Below are positions 1 through 11,065 of a stretch of DNA of 64,000 nucleotides, piece by piece; the stretch's first letter is position 1, and every line of letters begins with the position of its first letter. The DNA comes from Siphonodentalium dalli (Eukaryota; Mollusca; Scaphopoda; Gadilida; Siphonodentaliidae), in the NCBI GenBank assembly GCA_032622095.1, contig CP136064.1, positions 212,922,205 to 212,986,204 of the forward strand. Reading direction: 5' to 3'. Below the pieces are notes generated by a model that had not been told where the DNA came from, searched no databases, and worked only from the letters and a program-made list of their open reading frames with translations. A program made the position numbers and the translations under genes.

Positions 1-754
1 CCACCAAGATCAACTAACGAAGATTTCAACTTTGAACCTGGATATTAAAGCATGCCTGTTAGACATCAACGCCTACCACAACTGACAGTGGCAATGGACT
101 AGTGATGTGGACCGGATCGGACCACCAGGCCATTCCGGTACATATGCCTGGACCGGTCCGGTCCACATATAATAGGCTACGTGTATATGTTAATGAATTC
201 TGTTTTCTCAAATTTTTACTCTGTATAGTACAAACTATAAGGTTACCGAGTTCAGTGCATTGTAATGAGTCCATATATGTTAAAACTTACATTGTTTGCC
301 GATTGTATGTATCATTGTCTGTCTCTGGTGGGATATACTGGAACTATGCACAATAATAGTATAGGGATATAACCAATCTAACATGCCACTCAACTGATTG
401 TATGCATGATTTGTATCATACTTATTTTCATTAAATTGAAATTTAAACGAAATAACTATACTGATTACAATTATACAAATGTGTACTAATATGACTACTA
501 CATTTAAAATATTGGAGTTTTGGAGATTGTGATGGCTGATTGTATATTCCTGACAATTACAGTTATATACCTAAGTACAACTAATATTGGACTAATGTGA
601 CTGTCTTGTGTATGTACTATGTAATGTGGTTTGCATGTTTCTTCGATAATTATAACTGTGAAAAACAATAGAATACTCGATTCGATATCCATCCAAATTG
701 ATTAGTTGATGCCATGTTACACTGTTTATGACAAATAGTTCCATACTCATTCAG
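1..754. other. No gene seen; one stem-loop
   Basis: No coding signal is supported here. The only clear structure is an imperfect inverted repeat with arms at 106-130 and 146-167 around a 15-base loop. The arms are GC-rich (core GGACCGG) in otherwise AT-rich DNA. It could be the remnant of a palindromic MITE. Confidence 0.5.
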
Positions 755-940
755 TCCGCACCGGTCCAAAGCGTGTATCTGTTTCTCTGGCTGATATAGC
801 AAAGGGGGATTTTGACATTGTGATAACCCATCCTGAGGCATTACTAAATTCAGCCGTTGGTTCCGATTTGATAAGAAAGGACATCTTTAAAGATGCAATT
901 ACTGCTGTTGTGGTGGATGAGTGCCACATTGTGAAATGTG
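755..940 (+). pseudogene. RecQ-type helicase pseudogene, exon 1 (DECH box)
   Basis: The reading frame, open from 739, encodes a superfamily 2 helicase segment. It contains FDIVITHPEALL followed by VVVDECHIV, which is motif II (Walker B) of a RecQ-like DExH helicase; the DECH codons lie at 916-927. A splice acceptor (ttcag) ends at 754 and a donor (gtaaaa) starts at 941. The exon ends with one base of a codon, and joining it to position 4830 continues the frame through the expected helicase sequence, so the two pieces are exons of one gene. RecQ proteins unwind DNA 3' to 5' in repair, but multicopy RecQ-like genes are common in invertebrate genomes and may be carried by mobile elements. Walker A is not in the window. 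The second exon is frameshifted, so the locus is a pseudogene or fragment. Confidence 0.8.
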
Positions 941-988
941 GTAAAATATTGATATAATTGCATTATATAGGTGGTATTACTGATATAG

Positions 989-1069
989 TAATTCACAGTG
1001 AACTCAGTACTACATACATGCTTCCATATTTAATAGCATGTATTATCATACTGAGTTCACTGTGAATTA
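989..1069. repeat. Short palindromic element with perfect 21-bp arms
   Basis: Arms at 989-1009 and 1049-1069 are exact reverse complements (TAATTCACAGTGAACTCAGT plus one base) around a 39-base spacer. The size and symmetry fit a tiny MITE. It lies in the helicase intron close to the exon 1 donor. Confidence 0.7.
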
Positions 1070-2272
1070 GTGAGACCATATAGCTACTAAAATGTGTACT
1101 GTAGTTAGGCTACAACAGTTCTAATACATTGCCAGCCTAAGTTTGTGCATATACCATAAATTGAAATTTAGTTGAAATATCTGAGAACAGCAGATGTATT
1201 AAAATGAAGAATAAAAAACATTGGCAATTTGTTGAGTTCAAGACTTTTAAGTCTTAACATATTAAGCAGAGCCTGGCTGAACCACATGCTGGATCGCTTC
1301 CATCCTCAAGCTTTGATACCATTTAAAGGTGCTTTATCTCTTACCTGAATTTTTTGTACATATATGGGTGAAACGTGAAATAATATATTTGAACCAAGAG
1401 CTATTTTTGTTGCTAATAATTAATTTGATTCTCCAATTATTAACGAGGAAGGACAGAAAAGTGGTTATTGTTTTTTTTAGAACATTACAAAATGTCTGGT
1501 TAGTAATCTATATTCATTACACTTATGAAATTGTGGTAACATATTCTAATCTTGTGTGGCTTTGGTAGCCTTTGATAATAATAATTCAAATAGTAATTGA
1601 AAATGAGTTTCATTGAGTTAGTTTGAACTTTGAAGTGATCCTGGGGAGAGATAGAGCATCTTTAATTGTGTTCTAACTATTCATGTGAAGGAGCAGATCG
1701 CTTGAGGCCCCGTGGTTCATAAAACCAGTTGCCTGCATGTAAATGTAGTAATCAGCTTTTACTAGTTTCAAATAACATTGACTGTAACAAAAATGATTAT
1801 ACCACAATGTCCAATAGGAATGGTGGGTATATTAAATCACTAACTGTATTACATGAATCTAGTCCTTCATACATCTGTCCATCCATCAAAGCAGATGTCT
1901 CTCACCCACTGTTCAAATTGTTTGGGGGGATACTTTTGGAAAGAAAGAAGATTCAACTCATTTATTGCTATATAAATCAAAATGGAAAATACACAACAGA
2001 GAGCACCTACACTAGGGTACTAACATAATTATCACAAGGTGTCAAAGTCATACATAAACGAGAGGCCGATCACGATCGGCAGATATTTAACCCATACCTT
2101 GGCGATAGTGATTAGCTATTTTCATAAATCTGTACACCAATCTTTTCATGAGTATAAGACTTTCAACAAATCACAGCTTACTATTAATTAATAGTTCCCA
2201 AGTGGAATCAGACTTATTGGGCAACTTGCTCACATAAACACAATATGACCATGGATATGGCATTAAATTTCA

Positions 2273-2657
2273 AGATACAATGTCTGTAAACAGCAGAATA
2301 TTATTAAATATGGGGTAAATATTTTCAAAACCATTCAAGCAATACCAAACTTTATACAGGTGAAGAATGTGTCATTATTAACCTGGATGAGATTATAAAA
2401 GTTATCGGTGAGAAATATTTGACCAATAAGTAGTCTCAAGAATACCAGCACCATTATTATTCTGCAGCCCAAATGCAATTGAGTGAATTTCAAAATAAGA
2501 TATTTCATCTGATGATGAATATTCAATTGGTGGCTTATAGAAATCCTTACTGAACCTGGTTCAAGGTGAAAGAGATAATTTAATATCTGCCTATCGGATA
2601 TCATGTGTCTATGGAATGGGTTAATTTTAATCGCAAAATCCATGCAAGGGAAAAGTG
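2273..2657 (+). repeat. Interspersed repeat X, copy 1
   Basis: This ~385-bp block recurs in direct orientation at 3096-3611. Both copies start near agatacaatgtctg and end near the phrase gcaagggaaaagtgg. No coding potential is credible. ORFs in either copy are not maintained between copies. Confidence 0.7.
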
Positions 2658-3095
2658 GGTAACTCCAACACAGATACATGTATGTGTTATAGAGTGATAA
2701 AGCTAAATAACCCAACCATAGTTAGACAGATGCACCATAGCTGTTAAAGATATAATAGTTACAAAATTAAGCACATAACATCATAATAACTCTATTTATC
2801 TACTTCTTACATTGGAACCTGAGTCATAACATTGTTGTGTTAACTACATACTAAAAAGTTATGGGATCATTGAAATTAGAGACCAATCAATACTTGAACA
2901 TCTATACACGTGAGGGGCGTATAGACCTGGATATTAAATGTGATTGATAATGGTTGGATATAAAATAGTTTAATGCAGAATTATCAGATAAATAAAGGTG
3001 AGATATGAGAATGGTCAGATTGAAAATATTAGTCATAACATTGGATTGCATACAGTATATCTATGGTTAATTTTAGTCTAAGCTGATCATTTGAA

Positions 3096-3611
3096 AGATA
3101 CAATGTCTGTAAACAGCAGAATATTATTAAATATGGGGTAAATATTTTCAAATCCATTCATGTAATACCAAAATTTATACAGGTGAAGAATGTGTCATGA
3201 TTAAACTGGATGAGATTATAAAAGTTATCGGGTGAGAAATATTTGACCAATAAGTAAATATGGGGTAAATATTTTCAAATCCATTCATGTAATACCAAAA
3301 TTTATACAGGTGAAGAATGTGTCATGATTAAACTGGATGAGATTATAAAAGTTATCGGGTGAGAAATATTTGACCAATAAGTAGTCTCAAGAATACCAGC
3401 ACCGTTATTATTATTCTGCAGCCCAAATGCAATTGAGTGAATTTCAAAATGAGATATTTCATCTGATGATGAATATTCAATTGGTGGCTTATATAAATCC
3501 TTACTGAACCTGTTCAAGGTGAAAGAGATAATTTAATATCTGCCTATCAGATATTATGTGTCTATGGAATGGGTTAATTTTAATCGCAAAATCCATGCAA
3601 GGGAAAAGTGG
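3096..3611 (+). repeat. Interspersed repeat X, copy 2, with internal 127-bp tandem duplication
   Basis: This is the second direct copy of the block at 2273-2657. It is longer because 3128-3254 is repeated in tandem as 3255-3381. The two 127-bp units are nearly identical to each other and both differ from copy 1 in the same places (for example aatccattcatgtaat), so the duplication happened after the two copies diverged. Confidence 0.75.
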
Positions 3612-4829
3612 ATCACAATCAACCTAGACATAGAATAGGAGAATGATCAGATGAAAAACATCAGAAGACCATATGATGTGCGGAGAGGGTTAATAATGTT
3701 CAATGACATCATATGATGGAACTATGGAATGGGTGGGTTAATTTATTTCTAAGTTACAGTGTGAGTGTAAACAAGAATGTCTATAAACAAAAATGTCTGT
3801 AAAACATCCCAACAAATAAACAATGGACTATTCCAATTTGTAATTTTGGAATAGGTGTACATTAACTAATAATGAACCAGTTTCAGCAAATGGGTTAACT
3901 TAATATTGCACAGAATAGAATAGAGACCCATCCATTAATTATATTCTTGACAGCCACCTGCAAGCCACCAAGGCTATCTACCTCAATCTAGTGTACAGCC
4001 TAAAATAAATAAAACACTAATAAGACAGGCACTGTGTCATGACAACTTCTCTTAAAATCTCACACAGGCAGACAGCAGCTATTAGTTACATTATCAGTTA
4101 CTTGAATTATAAATGGCCATAACTCTGTTAAAATATATTAGATCAAACTCAAATTGAACTTGATTTGTATTTTGGGGTGAGGACCATTATGTATCAAAAT
4201 TGGTGCTGATCAGATTAAAAATATTTAAGTCATCACAGCTTGGATGAATTCTATTTAAAAACAAGAGTGGAAAGGGTTAACAAAACAATACCAAAATCCA
4301 CACAGATAAAGAACGTGCTAAGAAAGACCTAGGTAAGAAATATGAGGCAGATCATAGCAAATTGTTTGACTTAGATGCAATAAGATAGCATTTGTGTGCA
4401 GGGTTAATTATTTTCTAAATCGATCAACTGATCGATACCAAAAAATATACAGGTGAGGGATGTGTCATTATAAACCTACATTTCAAATATGAACACAATC
4501 GGACAAAAAACAATTTGGTTATAGCATCGGATAGCACATGCCCATGTGTGGATGCAAAGTGTTAATAATTTATAAAAACTATCAATACCATAAACAATAC
4601 AGGTGAGGGGTGTGTCATTGTAAACATGCACATGAAATTTGAACATGATCCGATAAAAAATACTCGAGTAACCGAAACGGATAGCAAGTGTCTACGGACA
4701 GATGGACGGTCGGACGAATGACGGATGGTTGATCCGGACGTCAGCATTATGTGTACCATACATGGTATGGGTACACATACAAATGTTTAAAAAAATATAA
4801 TCAAAATCATCGCATTTCTCCATTTCAAG
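3612..4829. repeat. Degenerate repeat tract
   Basis: Diffuse repeats share a short phrase, acaggtgaggg(a/g)tgtgtca, near 4449 and 4600. A small run based on acggac appears near 4690-4740. Similar phrases occur in repeat X (acaggtgaagaatgtgtca), so this tract is probably an older relative of it. No gene is seen. Confidence 0.45.
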
Positions 4830-5614
4830 GGAAAAAAAATTTCCGTACTGCTTACAAAAAATTGAAATTATTGCCATCATTCTTCCCTGGAATTTCCTTT
4901 GTTGCCATGAATGGGAGTCTGACAACTCAAATGTTAAGTAATCTACCCAAGACACTCGGTTTAGATAAGCCAGTGAAAGTCCAAGAAAATACTGATAGCC
5001 CAAATATTTTTGAACAAGTGCTTCAATGTAAATTTAGAGGACAATGTGGCCAAATATGAGGCAATATTCATACCAGAAAACTATCCAGTGACTATGTTTA
5101 TGCCAATTGCATACATGTGCCACATGGCCTCCAATTTAGATCATTTGTTTGGAAAACTGACAATAAAGGAGAGTTGCTATTCATCAATTTTTGCCGGGCA
5201 GGATTGTGAGGTAATTTATGAGACAATCCGCGACCAAAACTCTGAAAATCCAAGAATAAGGCTAATACTGCAACAAATGCTGCTGGAATGGAGTTTGGCC
5301 CCCAAAATGTTCAGAGAATTATCCATATTAAACCACCCAGCAACATATGCCAGTATTTGCAAGGAATTGGTCGAGCTTGGAGAAGGGGACAACATGCTGA
5401 GGCAATATTATATTATGACAATCACGATATCCGTAAAAACGTGCCCGATATCGAACAAAACATAATTGATTATTGCTCGAATGCGGAAAAATGTTTGAGG
5501 AATGTATTCTTGGCACCTTTTGGCTTTGAATGTAGATTCTACAGGATGCATGTGTTGTTGTTATTGTATGCAAAACTGTCTTTGCGTATCCTGTATCACC
5601 AAGGTATTCCATAA
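4830..5614 (+). pseudogene. RecQ-type helicase pseudogene, exon 2 (C-terminal helicase lobe)
   Basis: The acceptor AG is at 4828-4829. The first frame reads FRTAYKKL...FFPG...NIF, the end of the N-terminal RecA lobe. A one-base shift near 5010-5045 is needed to continue with KYEAIFIPE and ENPRIRLIL. A second shift near 5270 leads to AAGMEFGPQNVQRIIHI and QYLQGIGRAWRRGQ, the motif V/VI region that in RecQ proteins normally reads like QEIGRAGRDG. It then runs through LYY and the RecQ-type Cys-rich start DYC.NAEKCLR, ending in a stop at 5612-5614. The two frameshifts and the altered motif VI (Trp for Gly) indicate a dead copy. The upstream partner is the DECH exon at 755-940. Confidence 0.82.
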
Positions 5615-5839
5615 AACTCTGTAGTGTGTCTCTCATCAAAAGCTGTGAATGCATTCATCTGATAGGACACAATGTATTTGCTATAGAGTTTCCTTTCTTG
5701 AAAATAATAATATTAAACCTTTGAACATATTTTTGGTAGTATACATGAGCATGAAGATATTACATTGTTGGCTATTCAGACATTGCTAATGAAATTCAAC
5801 ACCCCCCCCCCCTTAATTAAACATTTACACTTCCCTAGT

Positions 5840-6624
5840 TATACATATCAACAAGATTTTTCCAATTTCTTTTCAATGACATTAAATAAAGGTACTCAAT
5901 CCGATTAAGCACCCCTAAATTACTATTTCTTTGGCTTCAGTGTTAAACAATATTTGATTCGAGTCGAGGAACCCATCCATCAAAGATTTTTGAACTTTGT
6001 AATTTTCTCGAGATGTGTGCTAATAATTTCCACAGAATCACTTATTGAAACAGACGAAGATGGATAACACTAAAATCAAGTGTATTAATTAATCACGCAA
6101 GTTTGACTGAGACCATCCTTTTGACGGCGTGTTTCTGGGCGGCAACAACAATAGAAATAACAAAACTTCAAAAATTGATATCTGACCACTCTGAGCGTTG
6201 ATAGGTAGGTTCCTCGACTCGAATCAATTATTTTTTATCCCCGAAGCCAAAGAAAAAGTAATTTATGAGGGCCTGATCACAGTGATCAGATTGAGTACCT
6301 TTAACGGAGCAATAGATGATACTTTTGATGTTGTTGGCTTCGGAGAAACATATATAGTCATTATCGTCCAGATGAATGAGACTCCCATCTAATCCAATTC
6401 CCTCAACATGAATGTCATCAACCTTGTTGTGCTCCGATTCGAGATTCAACCTCATCTTCACTCTGGCTTTCTTAACTGTTAGTGTTAGGCCTACTTTCTT
6501 TTTCAACTTCTTGCCTGGTGTTCTGCAAGTCACACTTTCAGAATTAGATGTCTTGCATGTACTCCGTGGACTTTTCCGAGAGTGAGAATGTGGAGTATCA
6601 GGTGTTCGAAGCAATCTCTTTGTC
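5840..6624 (-). pseudogene. Unrecognised minus-strand exon interrupted by a MITE
   Basis: On the minus strand an open frame runs from about 6624 down to 6305. It encodes a basic, Ser/Thr-rich segment (TPHSHSRKSPRSTCK, then KKLKKKVG) followed by an acidic part (DGSLIHLDDNDYICFSEANN). A polypyrimidine stretch and an acceptor-like AG lie at 6625-6626. The frame runs into the MITE at 6300. If the MITE and one TTAA copy are removed in the mind, the frame continues for about 13 codons to a stop near 5840. I do not recognise the family. The composition resembles a nuclear-type linker region, but that is inference. Confidence 0.5.
5890..6300. mobile_element. TTAA-target MITE, family AGGTACTCAATC, copy 1
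   Basis: This 411-bp element has terminal inverted repeats of about 100 bp starting AGGTACTCAATC. The arms also share CTTTGGCTTC and GATTCGAGTCGAGGAACC. The right end abuts TTAA at 6301-6304. At the left, TTAA lies at 5882-5885, four bases away, so the left junction is slightly altered. A second copy sits at 48280-48714 with clean TTAA on both sides. TTAA duplication is known for the piggyBac and Kolobok superfamilies, and the termini do not begin with CCC as piggyBac does. No transposase is inside. Confidence 0.8.
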
Positions 6625-6672
6625 CTTTGTATATTTGTAAAAAAAAAACTCTCTTTATAAGCAAAACAAGAT

Positions 6673-6825
6673 TCAAGAAGAAATGTTTTTGATACACTTA
6701 TTACAAATTTCAGCAGATTTTGGAATCTCGTCCGCTAATTCTTCAATTAACAACTTTAACTTGCAGCTGATATCTTCTTTAGCGCACTTATTTTGGTTTA
6801 GCTTGTAGCATCTCCATGTATCGGG
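6673..6825 (-). CDS. Unrecognised minus-strand exon-like ORF, Cys-containing
   Basis: Reading the minus strand from about 6825 gives TPDTWRCYKLN, then KEDISCKLKLLIEELADEI, then ICNKCIKN, with a stop at 6675-6673. The regular leucine pattern and Cys pairs look like real coding sequence, and it lies just upstream of the minus-strand exon at 6624. The two may be exons of one gene, but I could not fix the donor site. No family is recognised. Confidence 0.4.
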   Translation of the reverse strand, partial: PDTWRCYKLNQNKCAKEDISCKLKLLIEELADEIPKSAEICNKCIKNISS

Positions 6826-6839
6826 CGTTAAACAAGAGA

Positions 6840-7140
6840 AACAAGCCGAAATGTAAGTCTTAGTTGGAGTTTCGCCCCCCAGTGGCAGCCATTTTTATGG
6901 CTAAAAATAGACAGTCTTAAAAAGTGCAGAGGTGCGGGCAGCGGTAAGTCCCGCGTAGCGTAGGGGACTGAACTCTGCCTTGCAGCTTGGTGCACAGGTT
7001 CCCATGGTGGTTGATGTCTGTGCCAAGTTTCACGGAAATTGATCAAAAAAGACTGAGAAAAACTCCGTTTTGTGTCCACGGACGGACAACTGATTCCAGT
7101 ATACCCCCCCCCCCCAACAACTTCGTTGCGGGGGGTAACC
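6840..7140 (+). repeat. Interspersed repeat ending in a C-run/G-run hairpin
   Basis: The tract carries phrases typical of dispersed invertebrate repeats (gccaagtttcacggaaattg, acggacggacaactgattcc). It ends in a hairpin at 7103-7136: a run of 13 C, then AACAACTTCGTTG, then six G. It is non-coding; the ORFs across it are not supported by any similarity. Confidence 0.5.
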
Positions 7141-9010
7141 AACGAACGGAGACCAATTGCGGGGTTTGGACTCAAATGAAAAGCAGAATGTTGCTAAGAA
7201 AGCTCAATCTGCATTCCAGTAGACGAATAAGATGAAAGCTCACAATGATCGGGTTCGGGCGAGAATGGAGGCGAGGAAGTGAAAGTCTGCCAAAGATGAT
7301 TCGGTTTGTGCTGGACGCACATAGCCGTCGGGAAGAGAGCTAAACTGGTACGCCAAGTCAACGAGTCGAAAGATATAATGTAAACATCCACGCAAAATAA
7401 GTGAATGTTTTCGTGTATTCAATTGGTGAGACATACAGTACAGATGCGACAATGTTCCCTTGGAATTGAACTGAACTGATCAAGTGAAACAATATTCGCA
7501 AATAGACATGTTAAGTTCGTGGATAAATTAAGTATGACATTGGATGCGACAGCATTCCTTTGAATTGAATTGAATTGACAACCCGTCAAGAGAAACTAAT
7601 GACATGGATCTGTTAGCAAGTTGTATATACGCGCAGAATTTTATTTGATTATTTTTCTTAATAACTCACGTGTCAGATTTCATTGAGATATATTTATCCA
7701 TGTATACACGCGCAGAAATCAAGTTATTTGATTATTTTTTCAATAACTCACGTGTCAGATTTCACTGAGATATATTTACCCAATTTGTAGTGATTTTGTT
7801 GTGCATATAAATTCGACGGGTAAATAAACAATGCTTAAACCAACTGGTAATAGATAAACTTCAATAGAAACTCTGCGGAAATTATAGGATTTTCTTTACA
7901 CCAAGCTAGTTATTTTGGAATTGTATTCTTTTAATACCCATAGGACACACTTGATTGGGATTTATTTCCACAATTTTAAAAGGCGGTGGATGGAAAAAAT
8001 TACCGGTGAATGGAGGTATGACAGATATGCATTTGTGATTAAATTGAAAACCGACGAAATTAATGGTGGATTCATGATTTCATAATCATATTTCAGATAA
8101 CTATATAAAATCCTGTATGACTCAATGCGGATTAAACACAAAGTTTTGGCTTACATAAAATAAATAAGGCAATTGATGCCACAATATCCAATTTGTAAAA
8201 TGAACTGTTATGTGAGAAACTATATTGACATGATCTTTTCGGATTAACCAAGTTATGCGCCGAATTGAAGGCATTTGAATTCTAACTCACGTGCATACTT
8301 GATTGAAATACAGTTCCACAATTTAGCGCTTCTCTTGTGCATATAAATTAGAGGGAAAAATAAACAATGTTCCATCGACTGGAAATACATAAACATCAAG
8401 AGAAACTCTTCAGACATAATTGACCTTCTTTACGCCAAGCTAGTGATTTTTTAATTAAATTGTCTTATTACTCATAAGATAAGATGAGATGATCTATTGC
8501 AATACACCAATGGAGGTAGTTGCAAATAACAGTTAATACATGACAAGTTACACATTAAATTAAATACATGTAATAGGCATATATGCACGATAAATAATCC
8601 TTAGTATTATAAATTAATACTTTCAACGTTTATTATATGCTAAGCTATAAAATAGTAGTATTTTTGAAACAGATAAAAACCGTTATCCGTCTAGTGAGAA
8701 ATCGATATCCCACTCGTATCCATCCGCGCTTAAATGAAAAGTGATTCGGTTCTTGGTGGAACACTGCCAGAAGTCTGAATGTTCAGGTTGAAAATGTTTT
8801 TAATATGTGATCAATTAAATATTTTTGTTTAACATACTATGGTGTTAGCCCCTTAATCCTCAACTAATCTGTATGAAAAATTAAACTACTTTTATATGCA
8901 CAAGCTCATTGCCATGGCTGTGCTTGTGTATACAATTTTTTGCACTTTTAACTCTTCTTTCGAGTTGAGCTATGGGCCAACTGAGAGGAGCATATAATAA
9001 ACAGAACATC

Positions 9011-9127
9011 TACACTTTTTGGTTGGATATGGTACTTATCTCATTCGTGATGACAAATAAATGAATTTCCACGATTTTGTTTTGTCATCACTCATGAGAT
9101 AATTCCCATATCCAACCAAAAAGTGTA
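9011..9127. repeat. Palindromic MITE (TACACTTTTTGGTTGGATAT arms)
   Basis: Arms of about 31-35 bp at each end are reverse complements, including TACACTTTTTGGTTGGATAT and ATGAGATAA. The centre carries a smaller TGACAAA palindrome. A diverged member of the same style is at 58881-59030. Confidence 0.7.
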
Positions 9128-9608
9128 GATATCCTCTATTTATTTCCCCATATTGCCATGCTGTCTTGTTAGAAAGAATAATCGGATCATGTTGCACACG
9201 GAATTGATTATTTGTTTGTCCTTGTTTTTCATTATGTTCAAAGATGAACTTATTATCATCACTCATGTTTATGAAATATATGCTATAATTTTGAGCAATA
9301 TTAAACAAGCCTTTTCTAGAGCTAGCTTACGCACTGCATTCCATAATAAAAAAAATTCTGTTTCAACTTTATGTTCAACAGAAAAACATTGGATGCTACA
9401 GCATTCCCCTGTTCAAATTGAAGTGACAACCCATCAAGAGAAACTATTGCCATTCTGTTTTCTCTATAAGAATAAGTGAATGTTTTCGTGGATTCACTTG
9501 GTGAGACAAAATTTTTCATCCATTCTCTCCTGAATCCGACGACAAGGTAAAAGATAAAGAGCGTTTTGTCGCATTTCTATTCGATAATATGACTCTTATG
9601 TGGATATG

Positions 9609-9975
9609 AAAAAGCGACGCCGGGCAGTCAGGACCAAGAGACGCCGGGCAGTCAGGACATAGAGACACCGGGCAGTCATGACCAAGAGACGCCGGGCAGT
9701 CAGGACCGAGAGACGCCGGGCAGTCAGGACCGAGAGACGCCGGGCAGTGAGGAACAAGAGACGCCGGGCAGTGAGGACAAAGAGACGCCGGTCAGTCAGG
9801 ACCAAGAGACGTCGGGGGGGGGGCAGTGAGGACCAAGAGACGCCGGTCAGTCAGGACCAAGAGACGCCTGACAGTCAGGACCAAGAGACGCCGGGCAGTC
9901 AGGACCAAGAGACGCCGGGCAGTCAGGACCAAGAGACGCCGGGCAGTCAGGACCAAGATACGCCGGGCAATCGGG
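9609..9975 (+). repeat. 24-bp minisatellite, about 15 copies
   Basis: The unit is close to GACGCCGGGCAGTCAGGACC plus AAGA, period 24. Runs of G interrupt it near 9813 and 9977. Because 24 is divisible by three, it yields artefactual eight-residue repeat ORFs on both strands. The array starts exactly where single-copy relatives at about 10740 and 42128 end (tatgaaaa.gcgacgccgggcagtcag), so it is an expansion of the terminal segment of a dispersed repeat. Confidence 0.9.
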
Positions 9976-10279
9976 GGGGGGGTGGGTTGCTTTCTTTAAA
10001 AAAATCACTTGCTTGGGATATAGTTCCAACAATATAGCACTTCGCATGTGCATATAATTCAACGAGTTGATAATCAACGTTTCTGTTAACTAGCAATACA
10101 TAAACTTTGAACAGACATAATTGGACCTTCTTTACGCCAAGCTAGTTATTTTTTTAATACTCATATATATATGACACACTTGATTTGAAAATTATTTCCA
10201 CAAAATTTACGGATGGATGGAATTATGGCAGATATGGATGAATACATGCATGATTGAGTTTATTGAAGTTTTTATCTGA

Positions 10280-10765
10280 ACGAGATGGATTCACCCACCA
10301 GTTACATAAGCGTATACAATGGAATGGTCTATAATTCATCTGAAGGTTGTTTGTGAAATAAAAGCGCAGGATACCTATTCATTTGTGAAAAATGTTCAGA
10401 AAATAAGTTCAACATACGGCCTATATATGCGACCACGACCATTTGTTGAAATTACTTTTTGAGTGAGATGGATTCTCCCACCAGTTATATAAGCGTAGAT
10501 TATAGAATGGTACCGGTACTAGTTAGCGGATATGCCCGGCGTTGCACGGGTAAAGTGACGTGGCAAAATTAAAATTGAAAAAAGTTACAATAAATCAGGA
10601 GCTCCAATCATCCTTTCTCTGGACTTCGGACAAAGATAAAGAGCATACGTGCCGTTTCTTGTCCCGATAAGGTAAAAGATAAAGAGCGTTGGGTCGCAAT
10701 TCTATTCGGTAATATGACTCCTGTGTGGATATGAAAAGGCGACGCCGGGCAGTCAGTACCTAGTC
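10280..10765 (+). repeat. Dispersed repeat R1, copy 1
   Basis: This copy is inverted relative to 42128-42590. Shared landmarks in order are a caccagttayataagcg phrase (twice here, near 10296 and 10481), AAAATAAGTTCAACATA, GCCCGGCGTTGCACGGGTA, two ATAAAGAGC boxes 43 bp apart (10636 and 10679), and the terminal GGCGACGCCGGGCAGTCAG. A partial copy of its right end, with only the 9554 box, precedes the minisatellite at 9540-9610. No coding signal. Confidence 0.75.
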
Positions 10766-10789
10766 CAGAGGGCCCCTTCCCCCATTTTC

Positions 10790-10885
10790 GTACGCCGGAT
10801 TCGACCCTTTTTGGACCCGTACGCCGGATTCAAGACACAAATTAAGCTGGATTCCGGATTCATGCATTTATATAAACGGATTCCA
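10790..10885 (+). repeat. CTGGATTCCGGATTC-type repeats, left block
   Basis: Short degenerate tandem units built on GCCGGATTC and CTGGATTCCGGATTC. The same unit occurs as a cleaner tandem at 13210-13300 in the same orientation, so the two blocks flank the gene at 11066-12823 as direct repeats. Confidence 0.55.
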
Positions 10886-11065
10886 TTTCGGGTGAAATAT
10901 TGCAATTTGGTTCCTCATTTGTTCATAATAGATCATAATATCATGAATTTTATATGGGATCCAATCTGATGCACACTCTTATAGGACTTAGTCCGTATAT
11001 ATTCGTTTGTATACGGTTCTCTTTATCTTTCCGGTCATTATTTGCTGCGGTTGTCCGAAGTGTAG

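Larger units (their letters stand above)
941..4829 (+). other. Intron of the RecQ-like pseudogene
   Basis: This GT...AG interval joins two helicase exons in a compatible phase (one base on exon 1, two on exon 2). It is filled with non-coding repeats: an inverted repeat at 989-1069, a repeat pair at 2273-2657 and 3096-3611, and a degenerate repeat with a short acaggtgagg motif near 4450-4620. The stretch 1070-2270 shows nothing I can name. Confidence 0.6.
7390..10160 (+). repeat. Composite repeat field with three related modules
   Basis: Several modules recur in the same orientation. The phrase TTCTTTACGCCAAGCTAGT, or a near variant, occurs at about 7891, 8424 and 10126. The phrase tggatgcgacagcattcc and its variant occur near 7550 and 9390. 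The phrase aagtgaatgttttcgtg occurs near 7400 and 9475. Around 7630-7780 a ~79-bp unit is duplicated in tandem, each copy carrying AATAACTCACGTGTCAGATT with an internal E-box CACGTG. No gene is supported between 7140 and 11060. Confidence 0.6.

Noticed and set aside
5288-5654. 108-codon minus-strand ORF opposite the helicase exon
   Set aside because: Antisense shadow of the RecQ-like pseudogene.
9596-10077. Arg-rich and Gln/Asp/Pro-rich repeat ORFs on both strands
   Set aside because: By-products of a 24-bp minisatellite, whose period is divisible by three.
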